Counted from the first letter of the stretch, positions 1 to 9,586 are shown. The stretch: DNA of 64,000 nucleotides from Halomonas sp. 1513 (GCA_001971685.1 CP019326.1:1302001-1366000), one strand, 5' to 3'. Notes: a model not told the origin generated them from the letters alone. Translations and numbers: made by a program.

Positions 1-933
1 ATGGCCGGCGCCGACCGCGTCGAGGGCACGCTGTTCGGCAACGGCGAGCGCACCGGCAACGTGGATATCGTGACCCTGGCCATGAACCTGTATACCCAGG
101 GCGTGCACCCGGGCCTCGATTTCTCCAACATCACACCGATCATGCGCGAGGTGGAGTACTGCAACCAGCTGCCGGTCCACCCGCGCCACCCCTACGTCGG
201 CGACCTGGTATTCACCGCCTTCTCCGGCTCCCACCAGGACGCTATCAAGAAGGGCATGTCCGAGCGCCGCAACCACCCCGAGGCGGTGTGGGACGTGCCT
301 TACCTGCCCATCGACCCGCTCGACGTGGGCCGCAGCTACGAGGCGGTGATCCGCGTCAACAGCCAGTCGGGCAAGGGCGGGGTCTCCTACCTGCTCGAGG
401 AGGAGCACGGCATCGAGCTGCCGCGCCGGCTCTCCATCGAGTTCAGCCACGTGGTACAGGACGTCGCCGAGCGCACCGGCAAGGAGATCACCTCGCAGAT
501 GATCTTCCAGGCCTTCTCTGACGAGTACCTCGATCAGACCTCGCCGCTGGCGCTGATCAACCATCGTCTCTCCTCCGAGGCGGACAGCCCGAAGGTAACG
601 CTGGAAGCCGCCATCGACCAGGACGGCCAGCGCCACACCATCGCCGGTGCCGGCAACGGGCCGCTGGCGGCCTTTATCAAGGCGCTGGCCGCCCACGGCG
701 TGGATGCCGAGATCATCGACTACCACGAGCACTCCCGGGGCCAGGGCTCGGATGCCGAGGCGGTGGCCTATGTCGAGGTGCGTCTCGGCGAGGACGCAGT
801 GTTTGGCGTGGGTATCGACGAGAGCATCACCAGCGCCTCGATGAAGGCGGTGATCAGCGCCGTCAATCGCCATCGCTCGACCCAGGCGCCGGCGGCCAAC
901 GTGACGGCCGATAGCCTGGCCGAGGTGAAGTAG
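1..933 (+). CDS. leuA: 2-isopropylmalate synthase, C-terminal part (5' end outside window)
   Basis: Condenses acetyl-CoA with 2-oxoisovalerate, the first committed step of leucine synthesis in the cytoplasm. The visible 310 residues begin inside the TIM-barrel domain: the motif [12 protein letters not shown] near residues 18-29 is the conserved barrel end of LeuA. After the linker domain comes the C-terminal leucine-binding regulatory (LeuA_dimer) domain from about residue 195 to 295. Family members of the long type are about 550-570 residues, so roughly 45% of the protein lies upstream. The ATG at base 1 is an internal methionine, not the real start. The gene ends with TAG at 931-933 and is followed by a terminator shared with the convergent allophanate hydrolase gene. 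Identification is secure; feedback inhibition by leucine is family knowledge. Confidence 0.95.
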   Translation: MAGADRVEGTLFGNGERTGNVDIVTLAMNLYTQGVHPGLDFSNITPIMREVEYCNQLPVHPRHPYVGDLVFTAFSGSHQDAIKKGMSERRNHPEAVWDVPYLPIDPLDVGRSYEAVIRVNSQSGKGGVSYLLEEEHGIELPRRLSIEFSHVVQDVAERTGKEITSQMIFQAFSDEYLDQTSPLALINHRLSSEADSPKVTLEAAIDQDGQRHTIAGAGNGPLAAFIKALAAHGVDAEIIDYHEHSRGQGSDAEAVAYVEVRLGEDAVFGVGIDESITSASMKAVISAVNRHRSTQAPAANVTADSLAEVK

Positions 934-967
934 CTGCACTCCAGCCACCCCGCACCCCTACGACGAC

Positions 968-993
968 AAAGGCCCCACCGAAGTGGGGCCTTT
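968..993. terminator. bidirectional intrinsic terminator between leuA and atzF
   Basis: An 11-bp perfect stem (968-978 with 983-993, AAAGGCCCCAC) closes a CGAA tetraloop. T runs follow on the plus strand, and the A run at the other end gives a T run on the minus strand. It sits between two convergent genes, so it can end both transcripts. Confidence 0.85.
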
Positions 994-1013
994 TGGTTAG
1001 CCGAATACGCCGG

Positions 1014-2825
1014 CTAGCGCTGCTGCAGCCACTTGCGCCAGCCGCCATAGGCGGTCACGTCGGTCGCTTCGCCGCTCTCATTCAGTGCCCCGGCGCTGCA
1101 GATGAAACCACTCTTCCACTCGCCGTTGGCGAGCTCCACCTGGCCCAGTCCCAGCGGCGCGGGAATCCGGGCGAGGAAACTCCCCACGCTCTCTATCGGC
1201 AGGCGCCACACCTCCACCTCGATGGCGGCGCCGCTGGCGGCGTCGCGGGTCATCGCTGGGCGCGCCGGTGGCCCGCCGGCCAGCGCATAGAGACGGTAGC
1301 GCGGGGCGCTGGTGGTCGCCTCGACCAGCACACCGCCGCGCTCGGTGAGCTGATGATTGAGCGGCAGGCCGTCGAGGTGCGCGCCGCACACTACCAGCTC
1401 CAGGGTGCCGTCCCGAGCCGGGGAGAGTGGCGGCAGTGCCGGGCGCGCCAGGCCGGTGGCGCCCAACGGCAGGTCGAGCTGGGCCTCGAGGGCGCGGCCC
1501 AGGCTGAGTAGGCGCAGGTCATCGAACGCCTGAGCGAACAGCGTCACCCCGACGGGCAGACCGCTGTCAGTGAAGCCGATCGGCACCGCCAGCGCGCTGT
1601 AGTCGAGCAGGTTCATGAAGTTGGTCCAGGTGCCCAGCCGCGAGTTGACGCCGATGGGGTCGGCGGCCACCTCGGCCTTGCTGGGGTGGGTCACGGTAGT
1701 CGGGGAGAGCATCACATCGACCTGGGCAATCAGCGCATCCGCCTGGCGCCGGTACTCGGCCAACTGGTAGCGGGCGTCGAAGGCGTCCACCGCCAGCGGC
1801 GTCGCGCCGCCCAGGGTGATCTCGCGGGTCACCGGGTGCACCGCCTCGGGGTGGCCCTCGAGCAGGTCGCGTATGGCATGGTAGCGCTCGGCCACCCAGG
1901 GCCCCTCGTAGAGCAGGCGCGCCGCGGCCAGCAGCGGGCTGCAGTCGAGTTCGACCTTCTCGCCGCCCAGCGCCTCCAGTTGGGCAATCGCGGCGTGCAT
2001 GCCGACGCTGTAGGCGGCATCGGTGTGCCACTGGCTCGCATATGGCACCCCGAAACGGAAACGCGCCGGGGCCTGGCCGTAGCCCTTACCGTGGATCGCA
2101 AAGTCGTGGCGACGCGACCACGCGCAGTGGGGATCGAAGGCCGCGGTTGCGTCGAGCACCGCCTGGGCGTCGTCGGCGGTCAGAGTGAACAGGCTGATGG
2201 TGTCGAGGGTGGCACAGGCCGGTACCACGCCGCGGGTGCTGAGCAGCCCGAGGCTCGGCTTGACGCCGAACAGGTTGTGGAAGCAGGCCGGCACCCGGCC
2301 TGAGCCGGCGGTATCGGTGCCCAGCGCAAAGCTCACCTGGCCGGCGGCGGTGGTCACCGCCGAGCCGCTGCTGGAGCCGCCGGGAATGTAGTCGGCGTCA
2401 AAGGCGTTGGCCGGCACCCCATACTCCGCCGGGGCGCGCTCGCCGACCAGGCCGGTGGCGAACTGGTCGAGGTTGGTCTTGCCCAGCGGAATCGCGCCGG
2501 CGTCGATCAGCCGCTGCACCACGAAGGCGCTCTCTGCGGGGGTATAGGCGAAGGCCGGGCAGCCGGCCGTGGTCGGCACCCCGGCCAGGTCGATATTGTC
2601 CTTGATGGCGAAGGGGATGCCGAACAGCGGCAGGCTATCCGGGGACTCCCCCTCGAGGCGCGCCAGGTAGGGCTCGAGCTGCCCGCGGTCGAGGCGGCTG
2701 ATCCAGGCGGGATCATGGCCGCGGGCGGCGGCTGCGTCGAGCAGCTGCTCGACCAGCGCGCGGGGGGTCAGCTCGCCTTGGCGATAGGCGGCATGCAGCT
2801 GGGCAATGGTAAGAGCGGTGGTCAT
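1014..2825 (-). CDS. atzF: allophanate hydrolase
   Basis: Hydrolyses allophanate to two ammonium and two CO2, the last step of the carboxylase route for urea or guanidine. The protein has 603 residues. The amidase-signature domain covers about residues 1-450, with catalytic Lys75 (in FAIKDNID), cis-Ser151 in GGSSSGSA and nucleophile Ser175 in GTDTAGS. The C-terminal domain of about 130 residues typical of AtzF follows (about 470-603). The start ATG overlaps the TGA of the upstream carboxylase gene by four bases, so the two are translationally coupled. It is the last gene of the riboswitch-headed operon. In this context its allophanate probably comes from deimination of carboxyguanidine rather than directly from urea carboxylation. 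That is inference; the hydrolase activity itself is well supported by the intact Ser-Ser-Lys triad. Confidence 0.94.
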   Translation of the reverse strand: MTTALTIAQLHAAYRQGELTPRALVEQLLDAAAARGHDPAWISRLDRGQLEPYLARLEGESPDSLPLFGIPFAIKDNIDLAGVPTTAGCPAFAYTPAESAFVVQRLIDAGAIPLGKTNLDQFATGLVGERAPAEYGVPANAFDADYIPGGSSSGSAVTTAAGQVSFALGTDTAGSGRVPACFHNLFGVKPSLGLLSTRGVVPACATLDTISLFTLTADDAQAVLDATAAFDPHCAWSRRHDFAIHGKGYGQAPARFRFGVPYASQWHTDAAYSVGMHAAIAQLEALGGEKVELDCSPLLAAARLLYEGPWVAERYHAIRDLLEGHPEAVHPVTREITLGGATPLAVDAFDARYQLAEYRRQADALIAQVDVMLSPTTVTHPSKAEVAADPIGVNSRLGTWTNFMNLLDYSALAVPIGFTDSGLPVGVTLFAQAFDDLRLLSLGRALEAQLDLPLGATGLARPALPPLSPARDGTLELVVCGAHLDGLPLNHQLTERGGVLVEATTSAPRYRLYALAGGPPARPAMTRDAASGAAIEVEVWRLPIESVGSFLARIPAPLGLGQVELANGEWKSGFICSAGALNESGEATDVTAYGGWRKWLQQR

Positions 2826-5800
2826 GCCGGCTTGTCCTCTGTGGGTTGCAGAATCACGATGGGCTGTCCCGGGGCCACCGACGCCCCCTCCTTGAGGGGC
2901 ATGCGCGTCACACGTCCCGCCTCGGTGGCGCTGATCTCGACTTCCATCTTCATCGACTCTACCAGGGCCACGGCCTGGCCGGCCTCGACCCGGTCGCCTT
3001 CGGCGACCAACAGCTTCCAGAGACTGCCGGTCACCGGGCTGTCGACGCCGACTTCATGCTCGTCGAGTTCGGCGGCGTCGGCCGCCTGCGGGGCCTGGTC
3101 TTCGAAGGTGAACTGGCCGTTGGCGCGCCATTCGGCCATCTCCGCCTGGAAGGCGGCCTCGCGGCGCTCGCGGAAGCGGGCAATGGCCGCCGCCTGGCGC
3201 TCCAGCTCGGCCTGGTAGTCGGCGAGCTTGAAGCGGGTGGTCTCGACCTCGAGGGGATAGCGGCCGTGGGGGAAGTCGCGCCGGATCTGGTCGAGCTCGT
3301 CATGGCTGACCTCGAAGAAGCTCAGCTGGTCGAAGAAGCGTAGCAGCCAGGGCTGCGCGAAATGCTCGGTGGCCCGATAGCGGTTCCACATCTGCAGGGT
3401 GCGGCCGACGAACTGGTAGCCGCCGGGCCCCTCCATGCCGTAGACGCAGAGGTAGGCGCCACCGATGCCCACCGAGTTCTCGGCGGTCCAGGTGCGCGCC
3501 GGGTTGTACTTGGTGGTAACCAGGCGCTGGCGCGGGTCCAGCGGGGTGGCCACCGGCGCGCCCAGATAGACGTCGCCGAGTCCCATGACCAGGTAGCGGG
3601 CGTCGAAGACGATATCGCGCACCTCACGCTCGCTCTCCAGGCCGTTGATGCGGCGGATGAAGTCCAGGTTGCTGGGGCACCAGGGGGCGTCCGGGCGCAC
3701 CGAGCGCTGGTACTTGTCGATGGCCTCATGGCAGGCCGGATCGTCCCAGGAGAGCGGCAGGTGCACGACCCGCGACTCGACCTCCAGGGTCTCGACGTCG
3801 CGCAGCTCGCGCTCGGCCTGGGTCAGGTGGGTGAGCAGGTCGTCGAGGGCCAGCTCGCGGGGCTCGTAGTGCACCTGCAGCGAGCGGATGCCGGGGGTGA
3901 GCTCGCGCAGCCCTGGCAGTGGGTGCTCGTCGAGCCACAGCATCCAGGCATGGACCCGAAAGCGCAGGGCGATATCCAGCTCCATGGCACCGAACTCGAT
4001 GAGCAGGAAATCGTCCCCGGCACGGCGATAGAGGATGCGCTCACCGGCCGCTTCGGCCGAAACGTCGCGCAGCAGCGGCGTGTCGCGCTGCTCGGCAAGG
4101 ACAGCGGCTGGCTGCACCGTCAAGTCCTCGAGTTCGGCCAGTTGGCGTGCCTCGAGCTCCCGCGCAGTCGCCAGGCTGACCGGCACGAAGCGCACCTTGT
4201 CGCCTGCGGCCAGCTGGCCGAGCTTCCAGCGCTCGGCGCGGACCACCGTGGCCGGGCAGACGAAGCCGCCCAGCGACGGGCCGTCCGGGCCGAGGATCAC
4301 CGGCATATCGCCGGTGAAATCGATGGTGCCGAAGGCGTAGGCGTTGTCGTGGATGTTGGAGGGGTGCAACCCCGCCTCGCCGCCGTCGGCCCGGGCCCAC
4401 TCGGGGCGCGGGCCGATCAGCCGCACCCCGGTGCGGCTGGAGTTGTAGTGGACCTCCCAGTCGTGGGCGAAGAAGGCATCGATATCGCCCTCGGTGAAGA
4501 AGTCCGGGGCGCCGTGGGGGCCGTAGAGCACGGCGATCTGCCAGGTCTGCCCCTGCTTGCCCAGGGCGGGTATCAGTTGCCGATCCAGGCACCGCGGCTG
4601 GGTGGGGGCGAGCGCAGGCAGGTCGAGCATATCGCCGCTGCGCAGGGCGCGCCCGCCGTGGCCGCCGAACTGACCCAGGGTGAAGGTACTGCGCGAGCCC
4701 AGATAGCGCGGGCAGTCGATGCCGCCGCGCACCAGCAGATAGGCGCGGGCGCCGGCGGCGGCCTTGCCGAGCTTGAGGGTGGCGCCGGCGGGGATATCGA
4801 GGACCTGCCAGAAGTCCAGCGGCTCGCCGTCGAGGGTGGCGGGCAGTTCGGCGCCGGCGAGTACCACCTGGGTGGCGCGATGAAAGCGCAGCGCGGGGCC
4901 GGTAAGGGTGATCTCCAGGCCGGCGGCCTCGGCGGGGTTGTCGAGCAGGCGGTTGCCGAGCCGGAATGACCAGTCGTCAAAGGGCCCCGAAGGGGGGACG
5001 CCCACGTCCCAGTGGCCCTGGCGGCCGGGATGATCCTGAATCGTGGTCATGGTCCCTGGGGCGAGGACTTCGATCACCGGCGGCGCCCAGTCGAGGTCGG
5101 CCAGCCAGCGGGTGTGGATCTCGGCGCGCTGGAAGCGCGGGTCGCGCAGCACATGCGAGAGCCAGCGGCGGTTGGTGGCGATACCGTAGACGCTGGCGGC
5201 ATCCAGCGCCTCGGCCAACTGCGCGCAGGCCGACGCCCGGTCCTCGGCGTGGACGATGACCTTGGCCAGCATCGGGTCGAACAGCGCCGAGACCTCGAGG
5301 CCCGCCTCGATGGCGGCGTCTACGCGCAGGCCCTCCCCGCTGGGGAAGCTCACCTCGGTGAGCAGGCCGGCGCTGGGGCGGAAATCGTGCAGCGGGTCCT
5401 CGGCGTAGAGCCGCGCCTGAACGGCGTGACCGCGGGGCGCCAGGTCGCGGCTCAGCGCCAGCAGGTCGGGCAGCTCGCCGGCGCCGAGGCGCACCATCCA
5501 CTCGACGATATCCACGCCCCATACCTCCTCGGTAACACCGTGCTCCACCTGCAGCCGGGTGTTGACCTCGAGGAAGTAGAAGGTCTGGCGCTGCGCATCG
5601 TAGATAAACTCCACGGTGCCGGCGCTGCGGTAGGCCACCGCTTCGCCGAGGCGAACGGCGGTGGCGTGGAGCTCGTGGCGCACGCTGTCGGGCAGGTCGG
5701 GGGCGGGGCACTCCTCGAGCACCTTCTGGTGGCGACGCTGGGTCGAGCAGTCGCGCTCGCCGAGGGCCACTACCCGGCCCTGGCCGTCGCCGAACAGCTG

Positions 5801-6430
5801 GACTTCCAGATGACGGGCGCGGGGGATATAGGCCTCGACGAAGACGCCGCCGTCGCCGAAGTTGCGCTCGCCGAGGCCGCGCACCGAGTCGAAGGCGCGG
5901 GCCAGCTCGTCGCCATCCTGGCATACCTGCATGCCGATCCCGCCGCCGCCGGCGGTGGACTTGAGCATCACCGGATAGCCGATGCGCTGGGCCTCGGCGA
6001 GGGCCGCCTCGGCGCCGTCGAGCAGCCCGGACCCGGGTACCAGCGGCACCTCGGCGCGCTCGGCGAGCAGGCGGGCCTCATGCTTGAGGCCGAAGCCGCG
6101 GATCTGCTCGGCCGTCGGTCCGAGGAACACCAGTCCGGCGGCCTCGCAGGCGTCGATGAAGCGGGTGTTCTCGGAGAGGAAGCCGTAGCCGGGATGCACC
6201 GCCTGGGCACCGCTGTCGCGGGCGATGGCGATCAGTTTGTCGATATCCAGGTAGGTGTCGGCGGCCGCTCCGTCGCCCAGCGAGTAGGCTTCATCGGCCT
6301 GGTAGACGTAGGGCGCGTCGCGATCGGCCTCGGCGTAGACCACTACCGAGCCGACGCCGAGCCGCTTGAGGGTGCGCAGGATGCGCGCGGCGATGGCGCC
6401 GCGATTGGCAATCAGAACCTTGCTAAACAT
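2822..6430 (-). CDS. biotin-dependent guanidine carboxylase (urea carboxylase family)
   Basis: An ATP- and biotin-dependent carboxylase of 1202 residues, the usual length for bacterial urea carboxylase. Domain order: biotin carboxylase with ATP-grasp fold (about 1-445, glycine-rich loop GGGGIGMQ and the VEHGVTEEV motif), carboxyltransferase part resembling KipA/KipI (about 460-990), and a C-terminal biotinyl domain with ESMKMEVEI, biotin on Lys1161. The start ATG at 6430 follows an AAGG ribosome site; the 3' end overlaps atzF. Family members linked to guanidine-I riboswitches and DUF1989 proteins have been shown to prefer guanidine over urea, giving carboxyguanidine. The riboswitch 4.3 kb upstream and the two DUF1989 genes place this copy in that group. 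Urea carboxylase (EC 6.3.4.6) is the alternative; sequence alone does not decide substrate preference. Confidence 0.88.
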   Translation of the reverse strand: MFSKVLIANRGAIAARILRTLKRLGVGSVVVYAEADRDAPYVYQADEAYSLGDGAAADTYLDIDKLIAIARDSGAQAVHPGYGFLSENTRFIDACEAAGLVFLGPTAEQIRGFGLKHEARLLAERAEVPLVPGSGLLDGAEAALAEAQRIGYPVMLKSTAGGGGIGMQVCQDGDELARAFDSVRGLGERNFGDGGVFVEAYIPRARHLEVQLFGDGQGRVVALGERDCSTQRRHQKVLEECPAPDLPDSVRHELHATAVRLGEAVAYRSAGTVEFIYDAQRQTFYFLEVNTRLQVEHGVTEEVWGVDIVEWMVRLGAGELPDLLALSRDLAPRGHAVQARLYAEDPLHDFRPSAGLLTEVSFPSGEGLRVDAAIEAGLEVSALFDPMLAKVIVHAEDRASACAQLAEALDAASVYGIATNRRWLSHVLRDPRFQRAEIHTRWLADLDWAPPVIEVLAPGTMTTIQDHPGRQGHWDVGVPPSGPFDDWSFRLGNRLLDNPAEAAGLEITLTGPALRFHRATQVVLAGAELPATLDGEPLDFWQVLDIPAGATLKLGKAAAGARAYLLVRGGIDCPRYLGSRSTFTLGQFGGHGGRALRSGDMLDLPALAPTQPRCLDRQLIPALGKQGQTWQIAVLYGPHGAPDFFTEGDIDAFFAHDWEVHYNSSRTGVRLIGPRPEWARADGGEAGLHPSNIHDNAYAFGTIDFTGDMPVILGPDGPSLGGFVCPATVVRAERWKLGQLAAGDKVRFVPVSLATARELEARQLAELEDLTVQPAAVLAEQRDTPLLRDVSAEAAGERILYRRAGDDFLLIEFGAMELDIALRFRVHAWMLWLDEHPLPGLRELTPGIRSLQVHYEPRELALDDLLTHLTQAERELRDVETLEVESRVVHLPLSWDDPACHEAIDKYQRSVRPDAPWCPSNLDFIRRINGLESEREVRDIVFDARYLVMGLGDVYLGAPVATPLDPRQRLVTTKYNPARTWTAENSVGIGGAYLCVYGMEGPGGYQFVGRTLQMWNRYRATEHFAQPWLLRFFDQLSFFEVSHDELDQIRRDFPHGRYPLEVETTRFKLADYQAELERQAAAIARFRERREAAFQAEMAEWRANGQFTFEDQAPQAADAAELDEHEVGVDSPVTGSLWKLLVAEGDRVEAGQAVALVESMKMEVEISATEAGRVTRMPLKEGASVAPGQPIVILQPTEDKPA

Positions 6431-6482
6431 ATTGCCTTGTCCGTCAACGGTGCGGGTCGTCCCGCGTCCGAGAAAATAGCCG

Positions 6483-6498
6483 CCGGGGTCGTCCCCGG
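6483..6498 (-). other. small hairpin in the mRNA between the DUF1989 and carboxylase genes
   Basis: A 6-bp GC stem (6483-6488 with 6493-6498) with a 4-base loop lies in the 87-base gap upstream of the carboxylase gene. There is no T run, so it is not a convincing terminator; it may affect mRNA decay or translation. Low weight. Confidence 0.35.
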
Positions 6499-6517
6499 GG
6501 TCAGCGCCAGCAGGTGC

Positions 6518-7156
6518 CTAGTCCCACACCAGCAACTCAACGGGGGTCGGGTTGTAGCCGTTGCAGGGATTGTTGAGCTGCGGGCAGTTGGAGAGCAGCA
6601 CGATCACGTCCATCTCGGCGACCATCTCCACGTACTTGCCGGGGGCCGAGATGCCGTCCTCGAAGGTCAGTCCGCCCTCGGCGGTCACCGGCACGTTCAT
6701 GAAGAAGTTGATGTTGTGGGTGATGTCGCGCTTGGTCAGGCCGTACGCCGGATGGTCGGCGATGGCCTGCATCCAGTTGTCGCGACACGAGTGCATGTGT
6801 CGCTTCTCGAGGTCGTAGCGCACGGTATTGCTCTCGCTGGCGCAGGCGCCGCCCAGGGTGTCGTGGCGGCCACAGGTGTCGGCGGTGATGGTCAGCATCG
6901 GCCGGCCTTCGCTGGAGAGCAGCGTCGAGCCGGCGCTGAGATAGACCGCGCCCTGCTCGCGCAGCGTGTCCATGGCGCTGTAGCGCTCGCTGGTGTCATG
7001 CGCGTTGTAGAACAGGGTATCGGCGGCTTGATTACCCTCCAGATCGAGGATGCGCAGGGTCTGGCCGGCCTTCAGGGTGCCGATGTAGTGATCGCCGGCG
7101 TCCACCGTGATGCGACTCACGGCGTTGTCGGGGCGTAGGGTGCTTACGATGATCAT
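6518..7156 (-). CDS. DUF1989 protein, carboxyguanidine deiminase subunit (urea carboxylase-associated protein 2 type)
   Basis: A DUF1989 protein of 212 residues. Such proteins occur in pairs beside urea/guanidine carboxylases and are known as urea carboxylase-associated proteins; in guanidine-using bacteria the pair forms a carboxyguanidine deiminase that yields allophanate and ammonia. Conserved features include [11 protein letters not shown] (about residues 40-50), the Cys- and His-containing stretches around [10 protein letters not shown] and KRHMHSC, and NINFFMN. A GGGAGG ribosome site directly abuts an ATG at 7165 but stands nine bases before the ATG at 7156, so I use the second (first residues MIIVSTLRP). 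The gene follows the other DUF1989 gene by 15 bases. The operon assignment is firm; the enzymatic role is taken from the family. Confidence 0.88.
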   Translation of the reverse strand: MIIVSTLRPDNAVSRITVDAGDHYIGTLKAGQTLRILDLEGNQAADTLFYNAHDTSERYSAMDTLREQGAVYLSAGSTLLSSEGRPMLTITADTCGRHDTLGGACASESNTVRYDLEKRHMHSCRDNWMQAIADHPAYGLTKRDITHNINFFMNVPVTAEGGLTFEDGISAPGKYVEMVAEMDVIVLLSNCPQLNNPCNGYNPTPVELLVWD

Positions 7157-7171
7157 GCGGTGCATCCTCCC

Positions 7172-7909
7172 TCAGAGGCCCAGATGGTAGAGGCGGTTGT
7201 TCTCGAAGCCGCGGGCGTTCTCGGGCCGCGAGCGGTAGCAGGCGTCGTTTGCGTCCGGCGGCGCTGCGACGCCCAGGCGGATATCCACGCCGCGCCGCGG
7301 GTAGTCGGGGTTGGGGTCAAGCGGATGGGGGCAGGTGTGCAGCAGCACCAGGGTGTCCATCTCGAAGCGCAGCGTGACGCTGTCGCCGGCCTGGCAGTGG
7401 TCCGGCACGTAGCGCAGCTGGCCGTTGGCGTCGCTCTCCACCCGCGAGAAGAGGTTGAGGTTGGCGGCCAGGTCGCGGCGGCCCAGCCCGTACTTGGCCA
7501 GCTCCACCAGAAAGGCGTCGTGGCCGCTGCGGGTCCAGTCGTTGTGGGCCTGCTGGTAGCTCACCGGCTGCCAGCCCTTGGCGACCAGATGGTGGCGCAT
7601 CAGGTTGCCGCCGACGCTGTCGTGCCAGCCCAGGTCGTCGTGGGTGATCGAGGCGAAGATGCGCCCCATGTCGGAGTAGAGGCAGTGGCCCTGGGTCAGC
7701 TTGAAGGTGTGCTGGCACTTCAGGGTGTCGGGCAGGTTGAGACGCTCGAGCAGATTCTCGGGGTTGTAGCAGAGCAGGCCGACATTGGCATTTGCCGCGC
7801 TGGCGCTAAGCGTCAGGGTGGTGCCGCGACGCAGGCGCAGCGACCAATGGTGGCCGCCGGGCAAGTGGGTGGTATAGAGCGCGTCGCCGTGTTCAGCGGT
7901 GCGTGTCAT
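7172..7909 (-). CDS. DUF1989 protein, carboxyguanidine deiminase subunit (urea carboxylase-associated protein 1 type)
   Basis: The second DUF1989 protein, 245 residues, a diverged paralogue of its downstream neighbour. Shared family marks include the CYNPENLLERLN region, GRIFASITHDDLGWHDSVGGN and the NLNLFSRV segment, together with conserved His and Cys residues likely to bind metal. The start ATG overlaps the stop of the ABC ATPase gene (ATGA), giving tight coupling. Having two non-identical DUF1989 genes between a transporter and a biotin carboxylase is the diagnostic arrangement of guanidine catabolic operons. Expected role: with its partner, removal of the imino nitrogen of carboxyguanidine. 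The older reading would be an accessory protein of urea carboxylase. Confidence 0.88.
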   Translation of the reverse strand: MTRTAEHGDALYTTHLPGGHHWSLRLRRGTTLTLSASAANANVGLLCYNPENLLERLNLPDTLKCQHTFKLTQGHCLYSDMGRIFASITHDDLGWHDSVGGNLMRHHLVAKGWQPVSYQQAHNDWTRSGHDAFLVELAKYGLGRRDLAANLNLFSRVESDANGQLRYVPDHCQAGDSVTLRFEMDTLVLLHTCPHPLDPNPDYPRRGVDIRLGVAAPPDANDACYRSRPENARGFENNRLYHLGL

Positions 7910-8700
7910 AGCAGCGTCTCCTGGGTCAGGGTCTTGAGGCCGCGCTCGGAGAGGCGGGCCGACAGGTCCGCCGGCGGCTGGCGCTCGCCGATCGGCAGGT
8001 CATAGGTGATGGTGGCGCCGAACGCCTCCGGGGCCTGGGGATCGTGGCGCAGCTTGTCGAACACCCACAGCCGGGTGCCCAGCGCGAAGGCCTCCTTGAG
8101 GTCGTGGGTGATCATGAAGATGGTCAACTGCTGCTCCTTCCACAGCGTCAGGATCAGCTCATGCATATCCTGGCGAATGCCCGGATCCAGCGCGCCGAAC
8201 GGCTCATCGAGCAGCAGGATGCGCGGACGCATCATCAGCGCCTGGGCAATGGCCAGGCGCTGCTGCATGCCGCCGGAGAGCTCGTGGGGGTACTTGCCGA
8301 GGGCATTGGCCAGGCCGACCTCCTCGATGCGCGCCATGGCCTTGTCCCGGGCCTGGCGCCGAGCGGCACCGAAACTCTTGCCCAGCCAGCGTGACTGGTT
8401 GAGCTCCTCGGCGATCATCACGTTGCCGAGCACGGTCAGGTGGGGAAACACCGAGTACTTCTGGAACACCACGCCGCGGTCCGGGCCCGGCTCTTCGGGG
8501 ATCGGTCGCTCGTCGAGGGTGAGCGACCCGCGGGAGATGCGTTCGGTGCCCAGCAGCATCTTGAGGAAGGTGGTCTTGCCACACCCCGAGGCCCCCACCA
8601 GGGTGACGAATTCGCCGGCCTCGACGCGGAAATCGAGGCGCTCGAGCACGACGTGGTCGCCGTAGTGCTTCTCCAGGCGCTTGGCTTCGAGCAGGCTCAT
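7906..8700 (-). CDS. ABC transporter ATP-binding protein (guanidine uptake)
   Basis: The ATPase of an NitT/TauT-type importer, 264 residues. Walker A GASGCGKTT is at 36-44, the Q-loop follows, the ABC signature LSGGMQQR is at 141-148 and Walker B ILLLDEP at 161-167. An open frame extends further upstream, but the ATG at 8700 (MSLLEAKRLEKHYG) is the real start: it overlaps the TGA of the permease gene and matches the family N-terminus. It powers the inner-membrane permease encoded just upstream. Guanidine (or urea) as substrate is inferred from operon content. Confidence 0.92.
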   Translation of the reverse strand: MSLLEAKRLEKHYGDHVVLERLDFRVEAGEFVTLVGASGCGKTTFLKMLLGTERISRGSLTLDERPIPEEPGPDRGVVFQKYSVFPHLTVLGNVMIAEELNQSRWLGKSFGAARRQARDKAMARIEEVGLANALGKYPHELSGGMQQRLAIAQALMMRPRILLLDEPFGALDPGIRQDMHELILTLWKEQQLTIFMITHDLKEAFALGTRLWVFDKLRHDPQAPEAFGATITYDLPIGERQPPADLSARLSERGLKTLTQETLL

Positions 8701-9524
8701 GGGTTGTCTCCCTCTTCGGCGTGGTACCAGGGGAAGGCGAGTCGCGAGGTCCGCGCCAGCAGCTGGTCGAGCAGGAAGGCCAGCAGGGTGATCCAGGCCA
8801 CGTAGGGCAGGATCACGTCCATCGACAGGTAGCGGCGCACCAGGAAGATGCGATAGCCCAGGCCCTCCTGGGCGGCGATGGCCTCGGCGGCGATCAGGAA
8901 CAGCCAAGCCGTGCCCAGCGCCAGCCGGGTGGCGTTGAGCAGTCGCGGCGTCAGCTGTGGCAGGAGGACCCGAACCAGCACCTGCCAGGAGTTTCCGCCC
9001 AGGGTCTGGGCCTTGATCAGCTGTTCGTCCGGCAGGCGCAGGGCGTGGCCCTGGAGGTCGCGAATCAGGAAGGGCGTCACCCCGATCACGATCAGCGCGA
9101 TCTTGGCGGCCTCCCCGGTGCCGAAGGCGATGAACAGGATCGGCAGGATGGCCATGGGGGGAATCAGCGAGATCACCGTCACCAGCGGCGAGAACTTGGC
9201 GCGGACCAGCGGCAGGCCGCCGTTGATGAGCCCCACGCTGAGGCCGATCAGCGCACTGATGGCGACTCCGATCAGCAGCCGCTCGAGGCTGGCGAAGGTA
9301 TCCGCCCAGAGAACGATCTGGCCGGTACGCTGATTCTCTTCGCTGGCCATGGTGTAGAAGGTGTTGGCCATGGTCGCCGGGGCCGGCAGCAGCCGATCAT
9401 TGGGATTATCGGCGAGCCGCGCATTGGAGAGGCTCAGGTAGACCATCGCCACGACCAGGAAGGGCAGCAGGCCCAGCAGCCAGCGTCCGCCGCGGGAGGG
9501 AGTGAGATTGATCAGGCGTTTCAT
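8697..9524 (-). CDS. ABC transporter permease (guanidine uptake)
   Basis: An inner-membrane permease of 275 residues in the binding-protein-dependent family related to SsuC/TauC/NrtB. About six hydrophobic segments are visible, starting with WLLGLLPFLVVAMVYL. The cytoplasmic coupling motif is present around LPQLTPRLLNATRLALGTAW. The ATG at 9524 follows a GGAG box by five bases. It sits between the binding protein gene (62-base gap containing a stable hairpin) and the ATPase gene (4-base overlap). Substrate is inferred from the riboswitch and catabolic genes. Confidence 0.92.
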   Translation of the reverse strand: MKRLINLTPSRGGRWLLGLLPFLVVAMVYLSLSNARLADNPNDRLLPAPATMANTFYTMASEENQRTGQIVLWADTFASLERLLIGVAISALIGLSVGLINGGLPLVRAKFSPLVTVISLIPPMAILPILFIAFGTGEAAKIALIVIGVTPFLIRDLQGHALRLPDEQLIKAQTLGGNSWQVLVRVLLPQLTPRLLNATRLALGTAWLFLIAAEAIAAQEGLGYRIFLVRRYLSMDVILPYVAWITLLAFLLDQLLARTSRLAFPWYHAEEGDNP

Positions 9525-9552
9525 GAAGGCTCCACGTCAGGTGAGGGGGTAA

Positions 9553-9572
9553 GCGCGTTGGTGGCAACGCGC
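9553..9572 (-). other. intercistronic hairpin between binding protein and permease genes
   Basis: A perfect 8-bp stem (9553-9560 with 9565-9572, GCGCGTTG arm) closes a 4-base loop in the 62-base gap after the binding protein stop codon. There is no long T run. Such hairpins often protect the upstream message so the periplasmic binding protein is made in excess of the membrane parts; that role here is inference. Confidence 0.6.
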
Positions 9573-9586
9573 TCCTGACGGCTGGC

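Noticed and set aside
5012..7138. Long plus-strand open frame of 708 codons opposite the carboxylase and DUF1989 genes
   Set aside because: It is the antisense shadow of GC-rich coding sequence, with no ribosome site, low-complexity Gly/Ala/His/Val composition and no domain. The minus-strand genes have complete catalytic motifs.
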